Assembly (NCBI RefSeq): GCF_014168535.1
Contig: NZ_CP060007.1
Coordinates: forward strand, 4,092,001-4,156,000
DNA: 64,000 bases
Reading direction: 5' to 3'
From: Lacibacter sediminis
GTDB lineage: Bacteria > Bacteroidota > Bacteroidia > Chitinophagales > Chitinophagaceae
Part shown: positions 43,050 to 52,248 of the stretch, in pieces
Layout of the letters: each line of letters starts with the position of its first letter
How positions within the stretch are numbered: position 1 is the stretch's first letter
Translations under genes and position numbers: made by a program
Notes under the pieces: generated by a model
Database searches by the model: none
What the model was told of the DNA's origin: nothing
The model's input: the letters and a program-made list of their open reading frames with translations, nothing else

Positions 43050-44552
43050 ATGAAGAAAATTCAATCGGCACTCATTTCAGTTTTTTACAAAGACGGACTC
43101 GATTCATTGGTAAAGCTCCTGCACGAGCAAAATGTAACTATCTACTCTACCGGTGGTACGCAACAGTTTATTGAAAAACTCGGCGTTCCTGTAGTGCCTG
43201 TTGAAAATTTAACCAGCTACCCGTCTATTTTGGGTGGCCGTGTAAAAACATTGCACCCTTCTGTGTTTGGCGGTATTCTTGGCAAGCGTGATGATGAACA
43301 GCATTTGGCTGAAATGAAGCAATACAATATTCCCGAAATGGATCTCGTGATCGTTGATCTTTATCCGTTCGAAGAAACCGTTGCTTCAACTACCGACGAA
43401 AAAGCGATCATTGAAAAAATTGATATCGGCGGACCATCTATGATCCGTGCCGGTGCAAAAAATCATAAAGACGTTGTGGTATTGGCAGCAAAGAAAGAAT
43501 ATGCGGTATTAGAAGGTATTCTTCGTGAACAGAACGGTGAAACAAGTTATGAGCAACGCCGTGCATTTGCCATCAAAGCATTTGATGTGTGTACTGCATA
43601 CGATACGGCTATCAGCAACTACTTCCACCAATCGGCTGTTGAAACGCCATTCAACAAGGAAGAAAAGATCATGCGTTATGGTGAGAATCCGCATCAGAGT
43701 GCACGCTTCTTTGGCAACCTTGATGAACTGTTTACACAATTAAACGGTAAAGAACTTTCTTATAATAATCTGGTTGATGTGGATGCAGCTGTGCAACTCA
43801 TCAAAGAGTTTACAGATACAACGTTCGCCATCATCAAACACACCAACGTATGCGGCGTTGCACAACGTGCAATAGTGAAAGACAGTTGGGATACTGCATT
43901 GGCAGGCGATCCTGAAAGTGCATTTGGCGGTGTATTGGTTTGTAATGGTGAAATTGATAAAGCCACAGCAGAAGCTATCAATGAAATTTTCTTTGAAGTA
44001 TTGATCGCTCCTTCATTTGCTGCTGATGCATTGGAAGTATTGAAATCGAAGAAGAACCGTATTCTTTTACAACTGAAACAGCAACCAAAGGTAAAAGAGC
44101 AATACAAATCATTACTAAATGGCGTATTGGTGCAAGGTGTCGATGAAGGCAATTATACTGAATGGAAAGAAGCAGGCGGTCGTGAAACAACTGCTGCGGA
44201 GAAAGATGATCTCACTTTTGCCAACCTCATCTGTAAACATTTAAAATCGAATGCCATTGCATTGGTGAAGAATAAACAACTGGTGGGTAAAGGTTGCGGA
44301 CAAACAAGCCGTATCGATTCATTGCGTCAGTCTGTTGAAAAAGCAAAACAATTCAATTTCGATCTCAATGGCGCAGTGATGGCGAGTGATGCGTTCTTCC
44401 CGTTCAATGATTGTGTGCAGTTGGGTCATGCAGCAGGCATTGTTGCATTTATTCAGCCGGGCGGTTCTATACGTGACAATGACTCAATCGAATATTGTAA
44501 ACAAAATAACCTGGCGATGGTAATCACAGGTATGAGACATTTTAAACATTAA
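43050..44552 (+). CDS. purH: Bifunctional AICAR transformylase / IMP cyclohydrolase
   Basis: Last two steps of IMP synthesis. 500 residues. N-terminal MGS-like cyclohydrolase domain (about 1-190: ISVFYKDGL, TIYSTGGT, LGGRVKTLHP) and the transformylase domain with MRYGENPHQSA, FAIIKHTNVCGVA (catalytic Lys-His), ESAFGGVL and a C-terminal SDAFFPFND, QPGGSIRDND. All core motifs are present. The EamA transporter ATG overlaps its stop by 1 base. Confidence 0.95.
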   Translation: MKKIQSALISVFYKDGLDSLVKLLHEQNVTIYSTGGTQQFIEKLGVPVVPVENLTSYPSILGGRVKTLHPSVFGGILGKRDDEQHLAEMKQYNIPEMDLVIVDLYPFEETVASTTDEKAIIEKIDIGGPSMIRAGAKNHKDVVVLAAKKEYAVLEGILREQNGETSYEQRRAFAIKAFDVCTAYDTAISNYFHQSAVETPFNKEEKIMRYGENPHQSARFFGNLDELFTQLNGKELSYNNLVDVDAAVQLIKEFTDTTFAIIKHTNVCGVAQRAIVKDSWDTALAGDPESAFGGVLVCNGEIDKATAEAINEIFFEVLIAPSFAADALEVLKSKKNRILLQLKQQPKVKEQYKSLLNGVLVQGVDEGNYTEWKEAGGRETTAAEKDDLTFANLICKHLKSNAIALVKNKQLVGKGCGQTSRIDSLRQSVEKAKQFNFDLNGAVMASDAFFPFNDCVQLGHAAGIVAFIQPGGSIRDNDSIEYCKQNNLAMVITGMRHFKH

Positions 44553-45559
44553 TGCAAAAACCCCGGATCAATAAAGCACTCGATGCTTCAACAGATGCAC
44601 TCAAAAGCTTATCCCTTTTTAATCCTTTAACCATCAGGAAAAAAGGAACAAGAGCAAAAGCATTGTTTGCATTGGCCGTTGTGTGTGTGTTATGGGGTAC
44701 AACGTGGATCGCTTCAAAAGAAGGTGTGCGGCATATGCCTTCCGCAATTCAGCTCTCCGGGATGCGTCAATTACTGGGCGGCCTTTGTTACATGATCTTC
44801 TTCATTGCAAAAGGAACGCAGTTTCCGAGAGGAAAAGAATTAATTCCCTTGCTTATTTTAGCCTTGCTGAATTTTGTATTGAGCAATGGACTCAGCACAT
44901 GGGGATTGAAATATATTTCTTCAGGTCTAGGTGCCATCATGGGTGCTATCTTTCCGTTGTGGATCGTAATCATCAACCTGTTTGGTTCTAAAGAAAAAAT
45001 ACCTGCTAAGGCCTTACTTGGTTTGATGATTGGCTTTGGTGGAGTGTGTGTTATTTTTTATGAACACCTGCAGGATTTCTTTGATCCCAATTTTCGCTTT
45101 GGTATTTTGATCTCACTTATTGCAACATGGACATGGGCATTTGGTTCACTATACACGAAGAAGCAGGCTGCAAATTTTAACCCCTATTTTGGACTAGGTT
45201 TTCAAATGGTAATTGCGGGTGCTGCGTTATTGGGTATTTCCACAACTGATCCGAATTTTACACCGTTTACTGAAATTGCATGGCAGGCATGGGCAGCTAT
45301 CGGTTATCTTGTTTTGTTTGGTTCTGTAATTGCGTTTGTTTGTTATCTCTATGCCCTGCAAAATTTACCAACCGAACAGGCAAGTATATACGCCTATGTA
45401 AATCCGGTTGTTGCTGTGTTGTTTGGTGTATGGATCTTTGATGAAATGATCTCTGTTACATTGGCAACTGGAGGATTGGTTGCGTTGCTGGGTGTTTATC
45501 TTGTAAACAAAGCGTATAAGAAAACTGCTGAGGAGCAACGTGATGTTGCCGATAATTAA
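44552..45559 (+). CDS. EamA/DMT-family transporter
   Basis: 335 residues with ten membrane helices in two EamA repeats (about 31-165 and 180-318), including VCVLWGTTWIASKEGV at the first and AYVNPVVAVLFGVWIFDE near the second. A cytoplasmic N-terminal extension of ~28 residues precedes helix 1. DMT proteins export amino acids, nucleobases or other metabolites. Coupled to purH by overlap (taATG), so purine-related export is possible but unproven. Confidence 0.85.
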   Translation: MQKPRINKALDASTDALKSLSLFNPLTIRKKGTRAKALFALAVVCVLWGTTWIASKEGVRHMPSAIQLSGMRQLLGGLCYMIFFIAKGTQFPRGKELIPLLILALLNFVLSNGLSTWGLKYISSGLGAIMGAIFPLWIVIINLFGSKEKIPAKALLGLMIGFGGVCVIFYEHLQDFFDPNFRFGILISLIATWTWAFGSLYTKKQAANFNPYFGLGFQMVIAGAALLGISTTDPNFTPFTEIAWQAWAAIGYLVLFGSVIAFVCYLYALQNLPTEQASIYAYVNPVVAVLFGVWIFDEMISVTLATGGLVALLGVYLVNKAYKKTAEEQRDVADN

Positions 45560-45577
45560 TCCCGTTATCTTTACTGC

Positions 45578-46312
45578 ATGGCCGAAGAAAAAATCAGTTT
45601 AAATAAATACATTAGCGCCACAGGTTATTGTTCACGCCGTGAAGCAGATAAGCTGATCGATCAGGCACGTGTGGTTGTAAATGGCAATATTGCATTGGCC
45701 GGCACAAGAGTTTCTTCAAAAGACAAAGTGTATATTGATGATGAATTACTGAAAGTAAAATCTACTGCCAAACAAGATCAGTTCATTATAGCTTTTAACA
45801 AACCGCTGAACATTACTTCCACCACCGATGAAAAGGATCGCACCAATATTATCCGCTTTATCAATCATCCCAAACGCATCTTTCCTATTGGCAGGTTAGA
45901 TAAAGATTCTGAAGGGTTGATCTTTCTTACCAATAATGGTGATATCGTTAATAAAATTTTGCGTGCAGGAAACGAACATGAAAAAGAATACATCGTTACT
46001 GTCAATAAAAAATTAACACCGGATTTTGCTGCGAAGATGAGCAATGGTGTGCACATTCTCAACACTGTCACACTTCCCTGCAAAGTGCGCACATTAAGCG
46101 GTAAAAGTTTTTCCATTATTCTCAAACAGGGATTGAACCGCCAGATCCGCCGTATGTGTGAGGCATTTGGTTATGAAGTGGTGAGCTTGCGTCGTGTACG
46201 AATCATGAATATTCAACTCGGAAATATTGCAGTTGGTAAGTGGCGCTATTTAAGCGATCCGGAAATGAAAGAGTTAATGCAGATGCTTGAAGGATCGAAA
46301 AATGAATATTAG
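45578..46312 (+). CDS. rluF: 23S rRNA pseudouridine synthase, RluF type
   Basis: 244 residues. N-terminal S4 RNA-binding domain (about 4-60: ISLNKYISATGYCSRREAD), then the RsuA-type catalytic domain with FNKPLNITSTTDEKDR and GRLDKDSEGLIFLTN (catalytic Asp in GRLD, about 110) and KEYIVTV, GLNRQIRRMCEAFGY. The pattern after KPxxxxST is that of RluF (U2604 of 23S rRNA in E. coli). A TATCTTTA at 45566-45573 may be the promoter. Confidence 0.88.
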   Translation: MAEEKISLNKYISATGYCSRREADKLIDQARVVVNGNIALAGTRVSSKDKVYIDDELLKVKSTAKQDQFIIAFNKPLNITSTTDEKDRTNIIRFINHPKRIFPIGRLDKDSEGLIFLTNNGDIVNKILRAGNEHEKEYIVTVNKKLTPDFAAKMSNGVHILNTVTLPCKVRTLSGKSFSIILKQGLNRQIRRMCEAFGYEVVSLRRVRIMNIQLGNIAVGKWRYLSDPEMKELMQMLEGSKNEY

Positions 46313-46314
46313 AA

Positions 46315-46391
46315 CTGTCATTCCGAGGCACGAGGAATCTGCCCAGCTTTCCACTATTGCTCAACAGATCTCTCCTTCGTCGAGATGACAG
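46315..46391. repeat. Palindromic dispersed intergenic element
   Basis: Begins CTGTCATTCCGAGGCACGAG and ends TCGTCGAGATGACAG, with inverted ends (CTGTCAT...ATGACAG) and a partly complementary interior. I recall similar elements scattered in many Bacteroidota genomes. It lies between convergent rluF and the next gene and supplies that gene's last ~12 codons and stop. Confidence 0.6.
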
Positions 46392-47661
46392 TAGCAACAA
46401 AATTTTCATACATCTCTTTCCAACCTTTAAACATTGGATCTGTTCCCAACATGTGATTGTGAAAGATAGTTATGAATGTGCCGTTTACCGCTTGCACTTC
46501 GCTGCAAAGTTTTTTTATTTCTTCCAATGCTTCTTCAGTTGAATGATGCAATTCATAAAATGAATTTGCATCCATGTACGCAAAGGGATGTACACGCAAA
46601 GCAGTCGTTTCTTCTTTTTCCAGGTCGTACCACAAAAACGAATGAGAGGTTGATGCTCGAAACCCATTGACAGTTCCATAGCCCATACTGTATTCGTCTG
46701 TAAATCCATTTACAATTAATGAACGGTAAGAATGCGGCAGATGAAACTGAATATAATGATTGCGTGTTAGCGGAATGGGCTTCCGAACAATCGTCTGAAG
46801 TATTTCCTTTTCCTTTTTCAATGCAGTTGGATTTACTGCGCTTTCAGTTGAAGGATGAATAGCAACAGTTGCCTTAGCTGCAGTTGAACGGATCAGTTGC
46901 TGTAATGCAGTTTTTCTTGGCGAAATATTTTTATCGTATTCATTGTTTCGTTCTGCCAATAAGAAAAAGTAAATCGGTTGTAACGCATATTGTTCATGCA
47001 GTTGTTGCAGCCAATCATATGAATCGAAAGGGTCTGTTTCTTTTCCACTCAAAACTCTTAATCTTTTTGCAATAGTTGAGGGATGCATTACTACTGCACC
47101 AACTGTTTTAAGCAAGCCTTTATGTTTGTAACTCCAGGCAATGTCGATATCGTAAGTAGGGAGAAAGGTGAACGGTGAGTGGTGAGTAGTGAGTAGTGAG
47201 TAGCGTTGCTTCAACTTCGCCTCAAACTTCATCAACCATACATCAATAATTGGCTGATGCAAGAATCCTTCTTTCCATGCTAAGGAATTCCAATGTGCAT
47301 AGCGACCATATTCATCTGGTTCGTATTCCAAATACTCTTCGTAACGGGTGATGAGGTAGAATATCGCAGAGAAAATATCAAACCCTACATCATCTGTTGT
47401 TTGAAAGAACGCTTTACCGTCTTCCCAATTAAAACAAGTAATGTATTGCTTGCGTATATCGTGCTGCAAGAGTAAGCCTGTTGATTGCAGAAACAAAGAT
47501 GAATCATCAATCCGCTCCTCTGCATATACAAGCTTAACATCATTGCTTTGCTGAAACAACGTTAGATCATCTGTTACCGCCACATCGATCTGCCAACGTT
47601 CATTCAGCAGCTGAATGATATAACTGATGCGGGGTGTAATATGCGGAGTGTAAACAAGCAT
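46354..47661 (-). CDS. Polysaccharide-deacetylase-like protein (DUF7033-type)
   Basis: 435 residues. The N-terminal ~150 residues match a Bacteroidota-specific domain (IFYLITRYEEYLEY, DEYGRYAHWNSLAW); the rest resembles a NodB-like barrel with TYDIDIAW (Asp pair, about 168-175), VAIHPS (His) and a C-terminal TIFHNH. Such proteins are found near surface-glycan genes, but activity is unproven. Oddities: a run of five heptamers within the gene (47168-47202) encodes a SLLTTHHSPFTF segment, and the C-terminus (VISTKERSVEQ) comes from the palindromic element at 46315-46391. Confidence 0.72.
   Translation of the reverse strand: MLVYTPHITPRISYIIQLLNERWQIDVAVTDDLTLFQQSNDVKLVYAEERIDDSSLFLQSTGLLLQHDIRKQYITCFNWEDGKAFFQTTDDVGFDIFSAIFYLITRYEEYLEYEPDEYGRYAHWNSLAWKEGFLHQPIIDVWLMKFEAKLKQRYSLLTTHHSPFTFLPTYDIDIAWSYKHKGLLKTVGAVVMHPSTIAKRLRVLSGKETDPFDSYDWLQQLHEQYALQPIYFFLLAERNNEYDKNISPRKTALQQLIRSTAAKATVAIHPSTESAVNPTALKKEKEILQTIVRKPIPLTRNHYIQFHLPHSYRSLIVNGFTDEYSMGYGTVNGFRASTSHSFLWYDLEKEETTALRVHPFAYMDANSFYELHHSTEEALEEIKKLCSEVQAVNGTFITIFHNHMLGTDPMFKGWKEMYENFVATVISTKERSVEQ
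47168..47202. repeat. Five tandem heptamers inside a coding region
   Basis: GTGAACG, GTGAGTG, GTGAGTA, GTGAGTA, GTGAGTA. The unit is not a multiple of three, so gain or loss of one would shift the frame of the deacetylase-like gene. Confidence 0.85.
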
Positions 47662-47669
47662 GTTTGAAT

Positions 47670-49046
47670 TTACTGCCCGTTTCGTTCACGCCAAAGTTGA
47701 TTGAAACTTTTTTCAGGGAAATGCATTTCGCCACGGTGGCGTGTCCAGTCTTTTACGAATTTATTGATCATCCAGCTGCGCATTTTACTGCTGCCGGTGT
47801 TCATGAGTTTACGACTGAGTGATACTTTTTTCCAAACCTTCCAGGCCATGCGTTCGCCAAACGAAGCATAACCTTCTTCCACTGCTTCATACCTGTTCTC
47901 TAATAACAACTCGTGCAGATTAATACGCATCGGACAAACTTCTGTACAGTTACCACATAATGATGATGCATAACTGAGATGTTTGTATTCTTCCAAGCCA
48001 CTGAGATGTGGTGTTAATACTTTACCGATAGGACCACTGTAGGTTGTACCATAACTATGTCCGCCGATATTTTTATAAACCGGGCACGCATTTAAACAAG
48101 CACCGCAACGGATGCAATATAAACTCTCTCTTGTCTTTGGATTCTTCAATACGTTTGTGCGACCATTATCCAACAGGATCACAATCATTTCGTCAGGACC
48201 ATCTTTCTCTCCGGGTTGTTTCGGGCCAAGCACTATACTGTTATACACAGTTACATTTTGTCCGGTACCATACGTTGAAAGCAAGGGCCAGAATAAACCC
48301 AGGTCGTTCATACTCGGCAATACTTTCTCAATGCCTACGATAACGATATGTGTTTTAGGAAATGCACAACTCAATCTTGCATTACCTTCATTTTCTGTAA
48401 CGGCAATACCACCAACATCAGCTAAAATAAAATTCGCACCTGTTACACCCACTTCGGCCTGCACATATTTTTCACGAAGAATTTTTCTTGCAACCAATGT
48501 CAACTGTTCAGGTGTTGCTTTGGGATCAGTTCCTAATTTATCGGCAAACAGTTTTGCTACATCTTCTTTGCTTTTGTGCATGGCCGGTGTAACAATATGG
48601 TAAGGCGGTTCATCATCCAATTGCTGAATGTATTCACCGAGATCTGTTTCAACACTTTCAATATTGTGTTTGGCAAGAAAATCATTAAGATGAATTTCTT
48701 CCGTCACCATACTCTTACTCTTCACCAATGTTTTGCAATTCTTTGCTTCACATATTTTCAATATTTCATCACAAGCCTGTTGTGCATTTTCAGCCCAAAT
48801 CACTTTTCCACCCCTGCGTGCAAATTGCGATTCAAATTCTTCGAGTTGCTGATCAAGCGTTTCCAGTGCACGCCACTTTACATTCTTTGCACGCTCACGT
48901 GCAGTAAGCAATTGCGTAAACTGCAATTTACCTTCGGGCACTTTTGCATTGTACTTGCCAATATTAAAATTGATTGTGCGCCTGTGATCAAGATCGGCAG
49001 CCTTAATGGTACTCTTTGCAATAAATTTATCTGCAGTCTGGCTCAT
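47670..49046 (-). CDS. lutB: Lactate utilisation iron-sulfur protein LutB
   Basis: 458 residues. LUD domain (about 60-300: KSKSMVTEEIHLN, VGVTGANFILADVGG, NEGNARL), then two 4Fe-4S motifs, CIRCGACLNACPVY (about 310-323) and CGNCTEVCPM (about 363-372), and a C-terminal LutB domain. LutABC oxidises L-lactate; LutA and LutC are not in the window. The deacetylase-like gene is 8 bp downstream and the DUF3109 gene 9 bp upstream, so they may share a transcript. Confidence 0.9.
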   Translation of the reverse strand: MSQTADKFIAKSTIKAADLDHRRTINFNIGKYNAKVPEGKLQFTQLLTARERAKNVKWRALETLDQQLEEFESQFARRGGKVIWAENAQQACDEILKICEAKNCKTLVKSKSMVTEEIHLNDFLAKHNIESVETDLGEYIQQLDDEPPYHIVTPAMHKSKEDVAKLFADKLGTDPKATPEQLTLVARKILREKYVQAEVGVTGANFILADVGGIAVTENEGNARLSCAFPKTHIVIVGIEKVLPSMNDLGLFWPLLSTYGTGQNVTVYNSIVLGPKQPGEKDGPDEMIVILLDNGRTNVLKNPKTRESLYCIRCGACLNACPVYKNIGGHSYGTTYSGPIGKVLTPHLSGLEEYKHLSYASSLCGNCTEVCPMRINLHELLLENRYEAVEEGYASFGERMAWKVWKKVSLSRKLMNTGSSKMRSWMINKFVKDWTRHRGEMHFPEKSFNQLWRERNGQ

Positions 49047-49055
49047 TGATTAAAG

Positions 49056-49652
49056 TTACTTCTTTGCGTCCTTTGATACGTAATACTGATCGGCTATTTG
49101 TGTAAGCACTTCATAAAAATCTTCGCCGTATTTGCGGATGATGGCTTCTTTCAAAAATACATATACCGGTACTTTCAGTTTTTGTCCGTTCAAACAACCG
49201 GGATTACACATCTGGTCTCTCGGTTCGTAGTTCACATATTGCTGCTCTGTGTTCTTGCTCTTACTGATCTTAATGGGATAAAGATGACAGGAAATGGGTT
49301 TCTTCCATTTTAATTCACCGGCATAGTATTGTTGTTCAAATGAACATTTCACAATTCCTTTTTCATCTACCAAACCATAGGCACACATGCCGGTGCTGAT
49401 AGTAGGTGTTACCCAACCAAATTCCTGGTCGTATTGATAAAGACCGTCACGCTCAATTACTTTTCGTCCTTCTTCTGTGAGCAGGTGTTTTACTTTTTCA
49501 AATCCTGCGATCACTTCTTTCAACTCATCGTTTGTTAGTGGTGCCCCGGCATCACCATCCACACAGCAGCCGCCTTTACATTTGTTCAGGTCGCATACAA
49601 ACTGTTCTTCCACCACTTCATCACTGATGTAGATATCATCAATTACAATCAT
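49056..49652 (-). CDS. DUF3109 cysteine-rich protein
   Basis: 198 residues. About eight Cys in the DUF3109 arrangement: DLNKCKGGCCVDGDAGAP (about 22-39), TGMCAYG, VKCSFEQ, ISCHLYPI, and DQMCNPGC, suggesting a metal or Fe-S site. This resembles YkgJ-type zinc/iron-chelating proteins. Function unknown. A minus-strand TATCTTTG at 49657-49664 directly precedes the ATG. Confidence 0.85.
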   Translation of the reverse strand: MIVIDDIYISDEVVEEQFVCDLNKCKGGCCVDGDAGAPLTNDELKEVIAGFEKVKHLLTEEGRKVIERDGLYQYDQEFGWVTPTISTGMCAYGLVDEKGIVKCSFEQQYYAGELKWKKPISCHLYPIKISKSKNTEQQYVNYEPRDQMCNPGCLNGQKLKVPVYVFLKEAIIRKYGEDFYEVLTQIADQYYVSKDAKK

Positions 49653-49656
49653 AGCG

Positions 49657-49664
49657 CAAAGATA
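49657..49664 (-). promoter_or_regulatory. -7 element of the DUF3109-lutB unit
   Basis: Reads TATCTTTG on the minus strand, 4 bp before the ATG at 49652; predicts a leaderless or nearly leaderless mRNA. Confidence 0.55.
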
Positions 49665-49714
49665 CGGCCGTACGGCAGAAACTGATTAGAGAGAATTCAG
49701 GAGAAATGAACAGA

Positions 49715-50335
49715 TCAATTCCTCCACTTCAAGGTTTGAATCAAATGCTGCATATCCTTATACAGGAATTGCTCCACCGGCTGAATAGAATCGTAATTAG
49801 GTGTTGCATCGAAATATAAAGCACCACGTAAAAAATGTTTGGTACTATCTGTTACAAAAAACTGTTTGCCTGTTGCTGCATTACCACCCACATCAAAAAT
49901 AAATCCGTTTACACCGGCTCCGCCTTTCACCGGCAGTTCATCGATCGAAGTTGCTTTTAAACTGTGCTTGCTGGTCATTTTAAAGGCATCCTGAACAAGC
50001 TCGTCAAATTTATTTGCTGCACCAACAGCTTTGTAGCTGATGTGGATGCGCCCGGCCAGTTCAGGAAAATCAAGATTCACCCAGTATGGGTTTTCTGCTT
50101 TTGCTTCGAAGAAAGTACTATCCTTCAACACCTTTCCGTAAACAGGATATTCGAATGTGTAGGGATAACCCGGCTCATCAAACAGCACGTATTTCTTTTC
50201 AGGAAAATCAATTTGAAAATATCCTTTTGGCCGTGGACGGGGATCGGAGTTACAGGCAATTAAAACAAGAACAGCAAATAGAAGATAAAAAGTACGAGGC
50301 ACTAAGTATGCGTTGCACAAATGCATTTGTTTCAT
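49715..50335 (-). CDS. gldD: Gliding motility lipoprotein GldD
   Basis: 206 residues. Signal peptide with lipobox LVLIAC (Cys28), then the GldD body: PKGYFQIDFPEKKYVLFD, YPYTFEYPVYG, YWVNLDFP, HISYKAV and FVTDSTKHFLRGALYF. GldD is a periplasm-facing lipoprotein required for gliding in Flavobacterium and tied to type IX secretion. It lies 5 bp after gldE, the usual order. Confidence 0.93.
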   Translation of the reverse strand: MKQMHLCNAYLVPRTFYLLFAVLVLIACNSDPRPRPKGYFQIDFPEKKYVLFDEPGYPYTFEYPVYGKVLKDSTFFEAKAENPYWVNLDFPELAGRIHISYKAVGAANKFDELVQDAFKMTSKHSLKATSIDELPVKGGAGVNGFIFDVGGNAATGKQFFVTDSTKHFLRGALYFDATPNYDSIQPVEQFLYKDMQHLIQTLKWRN

Positions 50336-50340
50336 CTTGA

Positions 50341-51738
50341 TCAGTCAAGGGGTTTAATGGTCACTTTCACTTTTTCAATCCTGTTGCGGCTCACTTCCTG
50401 AATAGTAAATTGGAAATCGCCTGTTTCAAGTACATCACCAACTCTTGGCAAACGTTCGGCCAGTTCCAATACGAGCCCGGCCAGCGATTCGCTTTCGCCT
50501 TTCACTTTATCAAATGTATCGGCAGGAAGATTCATTGTGCGGCACATATCATGTACAATGGTGCGGCCTTCAAAGATGTAGTTGTTTTCATCAATTTTTT
50601 TATTCACGCTTTCATCATCGTCAAACTCATCTTTGATTTCACCAATAATTTCTTCCACCACATCTTCCATTGTTACAATACCGCTGGTGCCGCCAAATTC
50701 ATCAACTACAACTGCAAAGTGAATACGTTTCTGTTGAAATTCCTTCATCAGATCATCAATGAGCTTTTGTTCCGGCACAAAGAAAGGTGTACGCATCAGT
50801 TGCTGCCAGTGAAAGTCATCAGCATCATTAAGATGTTGTAACAGATCTTTTGTCTGAAGAATACCAACTACTTCATCTAAATTATTCTTATAGATCGGTA
50901 CACGACTGTAATGCAGTTCCTGCACACGCTTTACTACATCCTGGAACGGTGTTTTATATTCTATTCCGCTTACATCAAGACGTGAACGCATCACCTGCTT
51001 CACTGTGATATTGCTGAAATTCTGTATGCCTTTTAATATCTGTTTCTCTTCAACTGTAGCTTCATCTTCACTCATGAGATCGATAGCATAATCAAGTTCT
51101 TCTGATTTTAATGACGATTTTTTTTGATACTTCGACATTCTTTTTTCAATACCATCTGTATAACCTGCCAGCCACCCACCTGTTGATTTAAAAATGGGAT
51201 AAACAATTGCATCGATCCACCAGCTGGCGAAATAGGCAAAGAAGATATTGTTTTGCGATGCCCATACTTTCGGCAACGTTTCACAAAACAAAAGGATCAA
51301 TGCGGTGATAGCCGTTGCTTTTAAAATAAACTCAACCCACCATAAATTATGTCGAAGATTGAGTGCTTCATCTATTAAAAAGTTCGTGAGAAAAATAATA
51401 CCCAGATTGAATATCACATTTGCAGCCATCAAACTTGCCATCAACACTTTTGGTTCTTCCAACAAGTTTACGATACGGCGTGCAGGTGCGTCGGGTTTTG
51501 TTTTGATCATATTCAGGTCTTTGTAACGGAGCGAAAAGAATGCTACTTCAGCTCCACTTACAACAAACGAGAAAAACAGCAGGATAAGAAAAAGGATAAC
51601 CAGTAATGTTAACCCCTGGCTGTTAATGGCCAGTAACACAGGTTTGATCGATAATAAAAAAGAAGTGCTGACTTGCTGATAATCCAAAGCATCAAAATTA
51701 AGTGAACAATGTACCGCTGTACCGGCAAAAATAAACAA
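50341..51738 (-). CDS. gldE: Gliding-associated CorC/HlyC-type protein GldE
   Basis: 465 residues. N-terminal CNNM/DUF21 membrane domain (about 40-200, three to four helices, with FSFVVSGAEVAFFSL), two CBS domains (about 240-360: VMRSRLDVSGI, YSRVPIYKNNLDEVVGIL, VVVDEFGGTSGIVTMEDVVE) and a C-terminal CorC_HlyC domain. In Bacteroidota this gene next to gldD is gldE, needed for full gliding; the general family is linked to ion transport. Start ATG 51738; an internal start is possible because the first 40 residues are variable. Confidence 0.92.
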   Translation of the reverse strand: MFIFAGTAVHCSLNFDALDYQQVSTSFLLSIKPVLLAINSQGLTLLVILFLILLFFSFVVSGAEVAFFSLRYKDLNMIKTKPDAPARRIVNLLEEPKVLMASLMAANVIFNLGIIFLTNFLIDEALNLRHNLWWVEFILKATAITALILLFCETLPKVWASQNNIFFAYFASWWIDAIVYPIFKSTGGWLAGYTDGIEKRMSKYQKKSSLKSEELDYAIDLMSEDEATVEEKQILKGIQNFSNITVKQVMRSRLDVSGIEYKTPFQDVVKRVQELHYSRVPIYKNNLDEVVGILQTKDLLQHLNDADDFHWQQLMRTPFFVPEQKLIDDLMKEFQQKRIHFAVVVDEFGGTSGIVTMEDVVEEIIGEIKDEFDDDESVNKKIDENNYIFEGRTIVHDMCRTMNLPADTFDKVKGESESLAGLVLELAERLPRVGDVLETGDFQFTIQEVSRNRIEKVKVTIKPLD

Positions 51739-51752
51739 CGCAACGGTATTTC

Positions 51753-52184
51753 CTAAAATGGAAGATCGGCACTTGGTTCTCCAATTGGTGGCAGATCATC
51801 GCCATGATAACCACTTATCTGATCAGGCGAATCGGTTTTTCCTGTTCCATCAGCTCTTTTATCAAGCATGATGAGGTTATCACCTACAACTTCAGTTGCA
51901 TATTTCTTAACGCCTTCTTTATCTTCCCAACTACGTGTTTTCAAACGGCCTTCAATATAAACAAGGCTTCCTTTGTGCAGGTATTTCTGTGCTAACTCTG
52001 CAAGCCCTCTCCAGAGCACCACCGTGTGCCATTCTGTTTGGCTCACCAGTTTTCCGGTGCGGTCTTTAAACGTTTCAGTTGTAGCTAATGGAAATTTAGC
52101 AACGGCAATGTTACCTTCTAAAACCTGTACGTCAGGTTCTTTTCCAAGGTTGCCGATAAGCATCACACGGTTAACTCCTCGCAT
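51753..52184 (-). CDS. ssb: Single-stranded DNA-binding protein
   Basis: 143 residues. OB fold: MRGVNRVMLIGNLGKEPDV start, AKFPLATTE, TEWHTVVLW, YIEGRLKTRSWED, followed by a disordered Gly/Pro/Asp tail ending DLPF, the C-terminal acidic-hydrophobic peptide that recruits repair proteins. Lies between mutY and gldE, the conserved Bacteroidota order. Confidence 0.95.
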   Translation of the reverse strand: MRGVNRVMLIGNLGKEPDVQVLEGNIAVAKFPLATTETFKDRTGKLVSQTEWHTVVLWRGLAELAQKYLHKGSLVYIEGRLKTRSWEDKEGVKKYATEVVGDNLIMLDKRADGTGKTDSPDQISGYHGDDLPPIGEPSADLPF

Positions 52185-52248
52185 ACGTATAAATTTTAGT
52201 TCTGAATGTTTAGATCATGGCCCTAACCCGTCTGTCACTCCTTCTAAA

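Noticed and set aside
47168..47202. Repeat run as a CRISPR array
   Set aside because: Units are 7 bp, contiguous, with no spacers.
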